The notes below the pieces were generated by a model. It had not been told where the DNA came from. It saw nothing but the letters and a program-made list of their open reading frames with translations, and ran no database searches. This document shows, one piece after another, positions 46,801-59,689 of a stretch of DNA of 64,000 bases (its first letter is position 1; every line of letters begins with the position of its first letter). A program made the position numbers and the translations under genes. The stretch covers positions 9,481,608 through 9,545,607 of the forward strand of contig NC_088299.1 of NCBI RefSeq assembly GCF_032854445.1, read 5' to 3'. Source of the DNA: Liolophura sinensis. Lineage: Eukaryota; Mollusca; Polyplacophora; Chitonida; Chitonidae.

Positions 46801-48232
46801 TTATACAGTGATATTGTTAAAGTGTATTTGTTATCAGTTTGTGCGTTGTTAATTTACTTATCATAGAAGTACAGGTCTTGCAAACCTCAAGTCAATTTTC
46901 ACTGCAGTATTTCCACCGGTAGAAAATACATTAATTAAGCGTTTTATCATGAAATTGTAGGCCAAAATAGTGGTATATGTTCGGGTTGAAATCACATTAT
47001 TTAAAAAAATTATTTTATTTTTACTTAGATTTACTTTCCCCCCGAGTAACATACAAGGAAAGCATGTTTGTTTTGCTGTGTTTATTTTTACTTCTCAAGT
47101 TTTGACCATTTTTTTTACAAAGGGTGTAAAGACTTTGACATTTGCTGTAAAATACAGAAGAGATCATTGGGCTGTTGCTGTCCGAATGTTGATTCCCTAG
47201 GTGCTGTGGAAGATGACTCTCCTGTTCCTGTATCAGGGTAAATGGAGTTTACAATACCCAACATGAGTGTGCTTGAGAACACAGCATGTCTAACTCCTGG
47301 TTGATATGGAATTAATTGGCCACGAATTCGGGTGAAAGTGATGCTCTAGACATCACCTGATAAATTTGCTGCATATGGTGAAGATCATCAAGATTTTAAA
47401 CAGACAGTACAGTGACGAGACTTGGCACCCAAGAAAAATTCAGGTATTCACAAGCGAATACCTTTCAAAAGACCACTACAGTTTAACCATCATGATCATC
47501 TCACAGGGAAAATTGTTCAGTACCTACTAGTCAAGGGTCAGTGGTATATCCCAGGTAATTTATGTTCTCTCATCGATGGTGTAATTGAAGACATAAAAAA
47601 AAGCAATCAGTCACAATCTCAGATGTTTTCTTACTCAGTTGTGGATTATAGTGGCGTACATGTATTTTGATATTATAGCTTTACTCAACCTTCATAGTCT
47701 GTATCCCACCTAAAATCTCTGATGCTGTGTGGAAATAAATTGCACTACATGTACCAGTATATTGAGAGAAAAGTGTCTCGTGTACATTAGATGGACAGCT
47801 ATGGTAAGATACTTGTGGTGCTTTGTTGTAGGGTTCTGGTGGGACACCGGGCTCTTGTTGAAAGTAAAGTCATTATCACCAGGGAAAAAATGACAGGCAA
47901 GGGTGAAATAATGATTTCAGTGAATCCAATTTATTTCATAATTGTACATGTATGTTACACACTTCATAGCCTTGCAGTCTTGCTAATGCTTGTTGCTTTT
48001 TTTTCAAATCTGTAAATATGGGGAAACCATGCATTACCACAGAACTGACAATTTTTTTCTTTCTTTGTTATGAATTACCCTTGATGTTTTAACCTTGGGA
48101 GAGTGAGCTAATCATGCAGACCTGATTTTTTTTCTGTTATTTCTCAAGTAGATTTAGCACATTTTTCACACATCTTTCTTTGATCATAAGAAGTCTTTTG
48201 TAAGATGCCAATATAGGTTATGTCTTATTCCT
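43868..48232. other. intron, repeat-poor, possible conserved non-coding DNA
   Basis: Four kilobases show no SINE and no supported exon. The 153-codon ORF at 45172-45633 has no motif. The stretch 45000-45640 is rich in AT-type binding-site words (AAATTAAATTATTAAG, TTATCGATAATTACATC) and could be regulatory. Confidence 0.4.
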
Positions 48233-48502
48233 AAGGGGGGCCTCCGTGGCTCAGTTGGTTAGCGTGCTAGTGCAGCGTAATGACCCAGGAGTCTCTCACC
48301 AATGCGGTCGCTGTGAGTTCAAGTCGAGCTCATGCTGGCTTCTTCTCCGGCCGTATGTGGGAAGGTCTGCCAGCAACCTGCAGATGGTCATGGGTTTCCC
48401 CCGGGCTGTGCCCGGTTTCCACCCACCATAATGCTGGCCGCCTTTGTATAAGTGAAATAAGTGTATAAGTAAAACACCAATCAAATAAATAAATAAATAA
48501 AC
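48233..48502 (+). mobile_element. SINE family 2, full-length copy with 9-bp target duplication
   Basis: All parts are intact: head GGGGCCTCCGTGGCTCAGTT then GGTTAGCGTGC, B-box region GCTGTGAGTTCAAGTCGAGC, body and an AAAT tail. CTTATTCCT is duplicated at 48224-48232 and 48503-48511. A small rearrangement in the tail doubles TAAGTGAAATAAGTGTATAA. Confidence 0.94.
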
Positions 48503-48511
48503 CTTATTCCT

Positions 48512-49990
48512 GAATCATGGGTTTTTAGTACATTGTTAAAGCAAAATCAAATAATAAAATTGTCTGCATCTTGTGGCTTTGTCTCCGTACCTGTATATAT
48601 ACATCTGTAGTAATGTTCACCATGTAATAAAAGCAAACTCTCTGTTGTCCTTGTATTTAATTCTATGTGTAAGAGAAATATTGAAATGTGAACTTAATTG
48701 CCAACAGTATCAGAATTATAACATGAGTACATATGTAGTTTGAATCTAGTGCCACTTAGTCCAGAATTGTTGTTGAAATAGATTCAGATTTTGTTAAATT
48801 GAAGGTTGTGATAAAGGCAGCTGTATTTGGTTGGAATAGGCTGTGAGAAGGTTTTTTTTTTTTTATTGGAGCTCGGAATGATGTCTGAAGGATCCATTAT
48901 AGTTCTGTTGATGCTTAGGAAGATTGGTGAAAAATGTTGTCAGTTTGCCATGAGGACAGGCTAGGTTTGTTGGAGTGTCAAGTGGGACAAATTGATTTGG
49001 GTTTGGAGAAGATTCTGACAGCTTGGCGGATTGACCAATTTGATGAACTCGGCTTCACGTGGTAATCCAACATCAAAGACAACTTGTGTACATGGAACCA
49101 GTTGAAGAATTATGTGTTCCCATGACTCCGATGAGGCGACGATCTGAAGTGACCTAAATGTTGCCTGAAGGGTTCGGCCAAGCCAATGCATTAGAAGGCC
49201 CTGTCCTTGTTTGCATCCTGGCAAGCAATGTCGCATATAAATGACCAATTATGCTTGGTCTGTGCTAGCCTGGGCACGATCAATTGGGTCTGCGTATAAC
49301 ACTGTACACCTCTGATAATGATGATCGCTGGCTTCCTGCTCAGAGTGTTAGACCTTGGCTCCCTCCATCGAGCCTTGTTTCCTGCGGGCTCATATTAAGA
49401 GAGGTGGATTTAGCCAGCAATCAGTGCTGGACTTCACAACATGTAGATGTCCTTGCTGTTTAGCGTTCAATTGCTCTGTCACTTTTCCAGTCTTGTCAAA
49501 GCTGCATCCACAATTGAATAAGGTTTAATATTTATAAAGACGTGTATGTCCCCTTGATGATATTGAAATGCATCCTGTTTTGCCTATTTGATTTGTTGAA
49601 TCCATAATTAAATTAAGCTGTGCCAGTTCCTGGCGCAGTTGTAATGAGATATATTGTTACAGGATTCTCTGCTCAGATGATTTCCTGACTGTGTACAGTA
49701 GCTCTGCTAGGAGAGAGATACTCGCAAGGGACTTATCTCTAGGATGATCAGTCAGAATAATAAAGTGGACAAGAGCACAGGTTAATTGTCTTAGGATGCC
49801 CCTGGACAGTGGTCAGATTCCGTCTATCAGTGCTTAACTGTCTAATTGGTGGTCACAACAGTGTAGGTGGTCAGTTTCAGCATTTATAACAGGTCAGCAT
49901 AATTTTTTTTTCTGCAAAAGTACCGACTGTGTATAATATAATATGTGGCTGTTTAAAGCTCCTGTAAATCTTGAAACAGCCAACCTTTTT
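48512..49990. other. intron, no repeat or exon recognised
   Basis: A T-run lies at 48851-48864. The stretch from about 49100 to 49700 is repeat-free and of more even composition, a candidate for conserved non-coding DNA. Confidence 0.4.
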
Positions 49991-49994
49991 CCAG

Positions 49995-50365
49995 TCTTCA
50001 ACCTTTTCGACTTTTTTCAGTGGGATTTATGCATACAATTATTATGTAAGTGATGCTAAAATCATTTATTTATGTCACTAAAGAGCAAGCTTAAAGAAAC
50101 TGTTTAAAGTATTTCTCTCAAAATAATGGCTGCAGAGCCAGTTGAAAAGAATGGAGAATTAGGGTACATATACTACATTTCAGCTAAAGTTTAGCATTTT
50201 TCAAGACATGCACCGTGCGCGATAGATTCATCCAGCTTATACGGCCTCTTCGTTTTCTTGGAAGTTTGATTAATTTCTTATCCAAAAAACTGAAGTGTTA
50301 ATATCAAATGCACATTATTACTTACCAAACCTTCAGTGAAATGAAGTAGTTTCTCCTCATTAAGA
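49995..50365 (-). repeat. dispersed repeat, units in permuted order
   Basis: On the minus strand unit B (50365 down to about 50180) is followed by unit A (about 50175 down to 49995). At 33725-34130 the order on the plus strand is A then B. The unit joins are short. Confidence 0.7.
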
Positions 50366-51527
50366 ATTGCGATTGTATTCTCAATTACACATACATGTGG
50401 GTTATTTGGCATCAGCATCTGTTACGGTAAGGTAAACAGACTTTGATGGATGTACTTACCAGGCCAGGCCTTGGTAAAACATGCTGGCTGTTGCATGTTG
50501 ATGTGTGGTGCATAAGTAAAGCAACAAAGAGACGGAGGGGGGAAAAAAGTGAGACAGAAAATACAGTACATGGAGATGTATTAAACATTGTCGTGTTGAT
50601 GTATTACATGTGTGCATTTGCACAGCTGGGGACTCTCTGTATGCAGGAGGTTGGGACGCAGCTTATTGATTGCAGTGGATTATAGCGTCTGCACTGGGGG
50701 CTGTAGGTATACACACTGTTAGTGCAAGGTGTACATCTGTGAGGTGTGCGTGTGTCGTGTCTAATAACATCAAGCTCAGGTGAGGTAGAATAGAGTGTTA
50801 TTAGTGCGTGTGACATGGCCGCAACTTTGTCTTGTATTTAATATGTTGTGAAAATGGCAGCAGATGTTGTTGCTTGATACCATGTTTGTTTTTTCATTTT
50901 TCTGGTGATTTTCATCCATTGAATTTATGTGTACTACCTGTAGCCTGTGGTGTGCGGAATGATTTCTGACATTTAATGGTTTCCTCTGGTATACTCTCAC
51001 ATATTGTCTTCTTCGTACAGATTTTGCTTGGTTTTGAAAGTAGATATCAGACAGTAATCGACTTCTTTGTGCTGTGTAATGCAGTTGTAGATTGATGTTT
51101 TTTGGTATCACAGCCTACCTTCATTCAAGGGAAAGGACAGGCCATTATTAGTTTGGAATTCTTACAACGGCAGGAGATGCATCATGTTAGAGTAACAGGA
51201 AGCATGATGTTGTGTCACATGAACCCAACACGCATACGATTACGAAGAAAAACGTGATAAGGTTGACGTAAGCTGAAACAGCTGCACTCTTGGGTTGTAG
51301 AGATAACTTGCTCCTGAATGGTTAAAATTGATGACGTGGTGGCACTGTCAATTTTTTCAGTCTCTGCAATTTTGCTTACTTCGAACTACGATTTCTTGGT
51401 TATGCAACATGGCAAAATTAAAGCGGTATCCTTTTTAAACATCATGTGGGACACTTTACCGATGTGTACATTTGGTCTGGTGTTTCCACTTATTTTTTAA
51501 TTCATGCGGTTACAAGTGCCCTCCCTG
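50366..51527. other. intron, no feature seen
   Basis: No supported exon, RNA gene or repeat family. Confidence 0.45.
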
Positions 51528-51770
51528 GCTCAGCACGTTAAATCTCAGGCTCAGCATGACAGTCAGATTTGACCGTTGAGCTCAGGTGTCCAGCTCAGGT
51601 GTTGAGCGCAGCTATTGCGGCTTCTTGTGCAGCTTAAAATCCAGAAGTACACGTAATTAATCCAGAAGTACACGTAATTACCAAAGGATCATGGATACTG
51701 GTTAACTTTGGGCATCCTGGTTTCCTCTGCTCGAAAACCTGTCAGATACCATATAGATAAATTACTTAAT
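51528..51770 (+). mobile_element. possible degraded SINE
   Basis: GTGCCCTCCCTGGCTCAGCA resembles a SINE family 2 head, and GGCATCCTGGTTTCCTCTGC resembles its body, in the right order and at about the right spacing. Between them the 21-base segment from ATCCAGAAGTACACGTAATT is present twice in tandem (about 51649-51690). Confidence 0.4.
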
Positions 51771-54568
51771 TTGAGTTGGGATGGGGTGGGGGTGAAGAAA
51801 GGTGTTAAGAAATTTTCATTTACACATCAGAGCCTGTAAAGTACAGTCAGTAAAATGATCTGCAGTACAGAATCAATGTACAAAGTTTAATCTTCCTCTA
51901 GCAAAACATTTCAGATGTAGCTGCGTTTGAATTTTTGACTTAAGTCTTAAGACGTATGATAATTATGGGCTCTCCCAGGATCAGAGCTTGACCCTATTAA
52001 ACATCAATCCCGTAATCAAAATGGTTGAAATCATACCAGGTCATTATTGAACACTGTACATTGACCTGGAAAAAGGGAGGAAAAAGCACCCAAAGACCGT
52101 AAGAACTTTATGAGCGCTGAATTCATATTTTCAACTAATTGTTTATCTAAGAGACGCTTCAGCCGGAGGAGAGAATACTAGATTGGTGACGGTACTTACA
52201 GATAAAGTACAGCTCCTGGTGGTATTGCTGGCCCACAGTTATTGATTTACTTCCTGGACGGATCATCAACGAAGGCGCAGCTCATCGTTAGACTTGTCAC
52301 TTAATGTCTGTAAACCTTGTACACAGTGGTTCTGCCCTATTGATTTAGTGATGCGCTTTCGGCAACAAAGTAATATAACAGCTGAAACAGTACGAGAAAG
52401 TGAAACGGAGTGAATGAAGCAGGGTGCATATTACTATGTAAGCACAGTATGATGACCGGAACAAAAGGGCCAGAAATGGAGACCCAAAAAAAGTGGAGGT
52501 ATGAAAAACATTTTGTAAACTAAAAAGTGTGGATGGTGAAGATGAGAATGTAGAACTTTTTGAACTTATTTATGATATGTATAACACGTCCAAGCTGATG
52601 TCCAGTGGGCCATGCCTTTTCTGTAGCAGTGTATAAGACATACATCTAGCAAACCACAAGCCAGCATTAATAGGGACTTAGTGTTAGGATCATCCTCAGG
52701 GCCGTTTCTAGGAAAACATTACAGGTTCTGATCCCAAACTTCAGCGGTGACATTGGGACTGTGCGTAAAAAAATTTTAAAAATGCATCTCAAAGTGATGC
52801 TTTCTAAGAGCTTCTAAAAGCCTGTGAATGAAAGAAATTTATATGAAAACTTAATTTTTTTTATTTGGTAAACCATCATATTTTTGTTTAATTTTCTTGT
52901 TAGTTTTAATACAGCTTGTTTAGTTTGGGCAGCCAACAGTTTGAGAGCTTAACGGGTTTTCTAGAACCAAAGTGACTCTAGATATGCCCCTGATCTGTTA
53001 AGTAATTAAAGGCATGTTCTTGGAATTGTTGGGTAAACAAACAATAAAATATAAAAGAGAGACTTTTTTGTTGTCCAAATGCATCATGGAATTTTTCCAT
53101 TTGAACAACAGTGTAGCTGTTATGATGAAAACCTTTCTTTTCTGGATCAAGAGAATTTAGCTTGTTTCCAAGAGGTTTTCACAAAGTTGATACTTGGCAC
53201 AATTTGAAATGAAGAGATGGTATGTATCTAGAAATGTTTTAACCTCCCACTGGGTGCCTGTTATTGCTCGTGCAGGACTTAAGGACATATATGTTATGTT
53301 GTGGAGTACATGCAATGGGAAAAGATCTGACCATATTTTTCTTAAATCATTTTTTAAGCTGTGAGAGGATTTTGCACGGGCAGCATTGTTGTTGTTTTCG
53401 TTCTTAAGGGTTATGCTCACCCTTTTCTAGATTTCGACGTGTATTTTCTAACCGTGTTTGAATTGCAGATTTTGACTGAACATCAATCATTTGTTTTACT
53501 GTTCTTAATCTTATCTCTGTAGTCTTCTGCTGACCTTACTTGAGGGTGAAACATGTAATAAAGACAATAGAAGGTCTCCAACACTGTTGAACATGTCGCG
53601 GCCTGATGCCCATGTGTTTATCTGTTACTATCAAATGCTCTCCTAATGCATCCTTAAACAATACCAGGGAGCCAGTAGAGTTAAATAAATGGCCTTACAG
53701 GATTGGCAGAGGAAGAATTGCTGGAGCTCAGAAGCCCCAGTAGTTAACACTGATAGCATGCCAAGGCTGTTCTGTTTGCGTGCCCCTCTTCTATCCAACT
53801 GAATGATTTGTTTAGAGCTTGCCGTGGCTCGTGTTTGTAGACGGGCTGACTGGACACTACAGGTTTTTTGCTTTTTGTCGCCAAAACTTGCGCTGGAGCG
53901 TGCTCACAAGAGCCAGATGTGGGGGATGGCAAGTGCACTGATCTGTGTAGTCAGGAGACTGCAGTTTTGAATTTCATCAGTATAGGTCTGAGGATAGTTT
54001 TTGTTGTTTTGTATTGGGATAAATTTCCATGACTTGTCTGGGGAAACAGTGTAATATCTTTTGAATGGTTTCTTACAAAAGTTGATACGTGCAAGATTAA
54101 TTTGCTTGTGTTGGCCAGAACTAATGTGTACATAGCTACTGACCATGGTCATACCCCATCTGACAGACAATTCGGAACAAGGCTGTGTTTTGATCGATCT
54201 TTATTTCATGGAGTCGTGCAGTGAAGGTTGATTGTTCTATTAGAGGATCTCTTTCTTACATTATGAGACAAACACACCTGGAAGTATTTGTACCAGAATT
54301 CACCAGTGGAAGGTATGGTATGGATTATTACACAGTGAACACCTTTGAACAGGTCATTCTGTGTTCATAAACTTAACCATCTGATAAATATTTCCTGATT
54401 GATAATTCATGAAGTGGAAGGTACTTACGTATCTAGGTCTGGTAAGGGAGATTACATTGCTAAACAGGTATGATATAGGTCTTCGTTCCTTCCACGTCCT
54501 TCCTTGTTTGTATGTATGTCTATATTATATCTATACCCTGCCTGAAGAAAGTTGAAAGATAATTTATA
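51771..54568. other. intron, no feature seen
   Basis: No repeat family or exon was recognised in 2.8 kb. Short ORFs have no motif. Confidence 0.45.
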
Positions 54569-54835
54569 TTAAAGGAGAAGAAAATTTAAATATCAGTCAA
54601 ATACCATTGAAAAGAGTATGGATTTTCCTCCTGCCATAAAAAAATTCTGACATTTACCTCAAGTTGATAAATTATAAATAAAGTCAGCGCCAAAATCTTC
54701 TGTGGGCGACTCCATTTTGCCTAAGAACTAGTCCTGAAATCTTCTGTGTTAGGAGGAGAATTGCATTCATAAACCGACGAAGTGCAGTTCGTACATTTGC
54801 GGTAGAACTCTTCCTTCCATTTTCTTCTCCTTTAA
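54569..54835. mobile_element. MITE flanked by TTAA, perfect 13-bp inverted ends
   Basis: AGGAGAAGAAAAT at 54573-54585 is perfectly inverted as ATTTTCTTCTCCT at 54819-54831, and both ends are bordered by TTAA (54569-54572 and 54832-54835). The 259-bp interior is non-coding. TTAA duplication is the habit of piggyBac-type transposases; a TA-duplicating mariner-type with longer ends is the alternative. Confidence 0.82.
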
Positions 54836-54917
54836 CATGCAGTTACATGTACGAGTTCTTTGAGGTATCAGTCAGAGTGGCCTCCTGTAATTACATATAG
54901 AAACGTCCTATCAATTC

Positions 54918-55000
54918 CCTCCCACCATAATGTTGGTGGCTGTCACACAAGTGAAATATTCTTGAGTATGGTGTAAAACATCAAATAAATAAATAAATCA
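54918..55000 (+). mobile_element. SINE family 2, strongly truncated copy with 9-bp target duplication
   Basis: Only the last 83 bp are present (CCTCCCACCATAATGTTGGT ... CATCAAATAAATAAATAA). TATCAATTC flanks at 54909-54917 and 55001-55009 show that it inserted in this short form. Confidence 0.88.
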
Positions 55001-55138
55001 TATCAATTCAGATTTGAAAATGGTCACTATATTCAAAACAGTGCAGATACTTGCCAGTATGAACTGCTGTGAACGTTTTTTGGGGTAGCCTTACATGAAG
55101 TTGCTGTGAGATCTCTTTGCTTCTTTTACTGTGGCATG

Positions 55139-55346
55139 TCACCAATGCAGTCGCTGTGAGTTGAAGTCCAGCTCATGCTGGCTTCCTCTTCGATCATATG
55201 TTGGAAGGTCTGTCAGCAACATGCGGATGGTCGTGGGTTTCCCCCGGGCTCTGCTCGGTTTCCACCCACCAAAATGCTGGCCGCCATCGTATAGGTGAAA
55301 TATTCTTGAGTACAGCGTAAAACACCAATGAAATAAATAAATAAAT
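55139..55346 (+). mobile_element. SINE family 2, 5'-truncated copy
   Basis: It starts at CACCAATGCAGTCGCTGTGA, continues through the B-box region and body, and ends in CACCAATGAAATAAATAAAT. The A-box half is missing. Confidence 0.88.
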
Positions 55347-56599
55347 CATATGGCATATACCTCCACCTTGAACTTCGGCTGATGCATTAAGTTAGGAAAG
55401 TTTACTAGCTACCCGCGCGCTGCAGATGGTATTCTATGGGTGTTCCTTTTACACATGGTACTCGTTGCCGTTGTACAAATGAAATGTTTTTGAGAGTGAC
55501 ATTAAGCAATGATCACTTAAAAATCTTTTCTGTGCCATGTACTCTAGTACATTTATGCCCATTAATTTTTTTAAATTTTTCTTTGCTTGAAGCTGTACTT
55601 GAAAGAAACATTTTTTAAGTTATCCGAAACGTTTTCCTTAAGTAGCTTGAAGAAATATTTCTTGTTTTTAAAACCACTTGTGATTATCCTTAAAACCTCT
55701 GATGGTTTTCGTAATCTGTTGTTTATATGCACCTGTACATATCTATTAAGGCAAAGTGCAATGTTTATGTTTTTAAATCTAGTTTATTTACAAAGAGCAT
55801 TAACCTGTACACTCTGTGAACTTCTGTTCTGTTACAAATTGCCGTTTTTGATCTAGATATTTGGCTCTCGGGTACGTAAGCCAATATATGGCTTTTCAGG
55901 TGTGGGGTGAAACGTTTTAGAAACAGATCATTTGGAGAGGGGGAAGAAAGCTCAGTCTTTGTCAAGTGCTTGAATTGCCTTGCGCAGAGAATTAAGTCTG
56001 TACATATATCCACTCCTAATTTAGTTGGGAATTCGCGCTGGGGGATTTTCAAGGACAAGTGTGCTGTTTGTCAAGTCAATATTCTTTGAACTCGAACGAC
56101 TCGGCCGGTTTCCCCGTGAGCAGAAAGAAAACATGGCAATCCGGGTTTAACATGAGCTGTTGACTCGTCACTACACAGAGCCTGTGTGCTGAGAGGCGGT
56201 ATTGTGCCAGGGGAAAATGTGATAATTCTTGGGGAATGTAAGCAAATAGCTGGAAGATACACACGCAAGGTAATTCAGCCCAGTAGGTAACTTGTTAGCG
56301 GGAAATGTCATAGCTAACCTGGGGATCAGCTCGGCTGTCTGTTCTTGCTGTTTTCAAGCAGAGTATGCGTTTAATCTTGAGTACATGCTCTTACCACTCA
56401 GGGCCTGATGTAAGTCTTGTTCCGGTAAGGCTGTAGCCTGATAGGCAAGGATATTAATTGCCCAGGTGAGAATAACAACCCCTATCTCCCCAGAAGTATA
56501 AACACTAGGCTGAATCCTCCCATTGCTTCTCATGAAATATGTACTACTGTAATTCCTGTAAAAAAAAGTCCTGTAAAAAAAAAAATTAGTGTTTAGTGC
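55347..56599. other. intron, no feature seen
   Basis: No exon or repeat family recognised. A short A-rich duplication (CCTGTAAAAAAAAG-like) lies near 56557-56585. Confidence 0.45.
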
Positions 56600-56790
56600 T
56601 ACGTCTTACAATTTACGTGTACATCTTACCATTTACATGTACATCTTACAATTTACATATTAACATTTATGTGTACATCTTACAAGTTACATGTACGCCT
56701 TACAATTCACATGTACATCTTAACATTTACATATTAACATTTACATGTACATCTTACATTTTACATGTACATCTTAACATTTTCATGTAC
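56600..56790. repeat. short tandem repeat, unit about 20 bp
   Basis: Irregular units of the type ACATGTACATCTTAACATTT repeat about nine times with insertions and deletions. The palindromic ACATGT is in nearly every unit. Confidence 0.8.
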
Positions 56791-59689
56791 AGTACTGCCT
56801 GATCCTAACAATATACAATATACCCATCCTACTTGCATCTTGAGAAGGTGTGGAGTAGATCTTACACAGAAGATTTGGCTATGATGGACGGCCCATGCAC
56901 GGATGTTAGCACCATCCTGATCATATCTTGCACGCATCTTGATCGGCCTGTACATGTAGTCTTGTTTAGACCGTGTTGCGGCAGTTTAGTCTTTGTCTTC
57001 ATACTAGCTATAAACATGGCACGATGTATCATCAGTTTGCTTACCTGCATGGTAAGGCAAGGGTGGTGACGATCAAAATATTAGTGAACAGTGTATCATT
57101 CGCTTAACTCTAGCCCAGAGCATGGCTTCCGAGTTTTACCTTCCCATTTCTTGACAAAGTTTCTTAGTGTCTTAATTTGAATTGAAAATCATTAAATTCC
57201 AGGACTTCCGGAGATGACGCAAGTGCTGGCCAGAAACTGTATTAATATTATAAATTGGCCATTCCTAGTGCTTACATTATCATGCATAAGTTCTGTTATA
57301 ACTATATTTAGCACTTAAATTTACTTTCTCAGAAAATTTTTAACTAAAGAAAATCGCCTGTTGTACGTGTGGTTATGGTTTTGCATTTACGGAATAATTG
57401 CGGAAACAGTCTAAACTCGATCTGCGTAGTATCATGATTATATGTGAATTAGTAACCGTTGCAAACAAGGCCGGTGTCAAACAATGCAGCATTTGTACGT
57501 GGACAGTACACCCATCTTGGTTGTATGATTGGCTTATGATCGGCGTATGATGTGAACATCTTCCAGTGATATTTCCGCCTCCCTACGCGGATGTTCCGAC
57601 CTAAATCCATGCCAGATATGTCTTTAGGATCAAGCTGTACTTTATCTCTTAACATTTATGTGTACCTTTTAACATGTAGATGTGCATATCTACATATGTA
57701 AACATACAATCTGATATGAATACAGGCACATGAGGTACAATATCACCGGTCCAGAAAATCTGCATGCCTGTAGCATATTTCTCTCTCTCTCACTATAAGC
57801 ACAGGGAGTCTATTTTACTGACCATTAGAATGTGATCTCTTGCATGCATAATCCAATCACGTGAGCCAGATGGAAGTTTTAATACAATGTAATACCAACC
57901 ATATCATGCACAGTAAGCACCTTTATTAGATTGTAATAAATACCTGAAATTGTCTTTAAGTCTCAAGTACCTGTGACCCATCCTATGGAGCCTCGGGTAT
58001 AGTGTGCATGGATTGATTAACCCTAGGGTTGTTAAACATGTATGCGAGTAGCTTAGCCTTCAGAGCTGTGCAGGAATCAACTCATCTCTGATTTACTGGC
58101 TTTTCATTCCAGAAAGTCCCAAGTAAGTACCTCACACAGGTGATCTCTTAAGGGGATTTTTGTGTGATGGGGTTTAATAAGGGTGGGGCTGTGTTGACGC
58201 GGGTAACCACCTATGAACATGTGCGTGCTAAATATTTGTGTGTTTGTTGAAGTGCACACTGACAGTATCATTTGAACGCCCTACTACAGCACATTGTACT
58301 ATTTGTAGGCAAGAGTATGGTTAATCTCTCGACTGTAAATCACCTAAAATTTCTCCCCAACGCCTAGTTGCATATGTTGCTCGAGTCTTAAGCTCTGTGG
58401 GTCTTACGCAGGTGTGTTGAGGTGTGTTTGCAAGGCAAATTCACACTTTAGACCAATATTTTGTTAATGTTACATTTCATTTGAGTCTAATTACCTCTTT
58501 CAAAGTGTACAATCATCAAACTGTTACATTAAGTTGTATAACTTAATTTAATTGTATGGAAGATATCTTCTGAGTTTGTCTAAAACCCTGTATCCTACTC
58601 ACACGCTTGACTAGTTATATCTCTCTATCTCTTGTTTTCATCATGCACGTTCATGTATGTATAACCAGTGACATTTTGAAAATCAGTGAACACAACCTGC
58701 AGGTCTGCAGTGTATTTGTTTACCTGAGGTAAGAGATTTCCTACCTGATACGTGTCTAGATATGCTATGGATGTGATTATTAACACATATTCACATGTAC
58801 ACGTGTATAAAGGCCTAAGGGTATTGGTAATGATTGATGCCTTAGTAATATGCAGTGTGGGTAAACCAGCCTCATGCGCATATCCCCATTATAGAAGTGA
58901 CATGTTCACACAAGCGCACACAAATTTGTGTGTTTACTGTAAATTTGACCTGTCAGTGATTTCCCAGGTGAAAAGAGCTTGTGTTTATGTTTATGATCGG
59001 GCGTCTTTACCGCAAGCACAATGCGCTACTCTGTTAACCGCCTCATATAGGTGATAGGCTATTGGGGGGATTTGTTTGTGGATGATCAATGGAGACGGCC
59101 TAAAAGGCTCCCGGAGAGAGCATTGAATAGACTGATATTATTTCAGCCAGATCATAATAACATAGACTTGTCATGGGAAAATGAGACAGTAAGTGCAGTG
59201 TAAAAGGGCAGGCGTAGAGAGTATATACAGCCCAGATGAGACCTGTCAAAACTTGAACCTGCAGCAGGGGCAGAATCAAATTTCCTTTTTTTTTTTGCTT
59301 GTGGTCTCATGGTGATTTGGTTGCTCTCCTGTAGGTTGTTACTGCCTGACTTGCCTGTAAATGACTTATTAAGTGTGTTTTACAAGTCGAGCGTGAATTA
59401 CAACACTGTTGGCACAAAAGGCCAGGTGAAAAAAGCATGAATTAAAGTCTCTGTTGGCTTCTCCTCACAAAGGCAACTATTTTCTCAGGTGATTGCCTCA
59501 CGATTGAAGTAGATAAACACCTGGGGCCTGACATCTGACAGGGTCCCACTAACATTCTTCAGGCCTGATACACACATCACATGCTGGCTTCTTGATAGGT
59601 AAGGGCTTATAGCTGCCTTTACCTGTCCCACCCAACCATTGTGACAATACGTCAACTGAGCTCTTAACTTAAGTCTATGTCCTACGATT
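56791..59689. other. intron, no feature seen
   Basis: A CT run lies at about 57779-57791. No exon or repeat family recognised in nearly 3 kb. Confidence 0.45.

Noticed and set aside
18194-55346. tRNA genes at SINE heads
   Set aside because: A and B boxes are present but the sequences do not fold as complete tRNAs and are followed by SINE bodies and tails.
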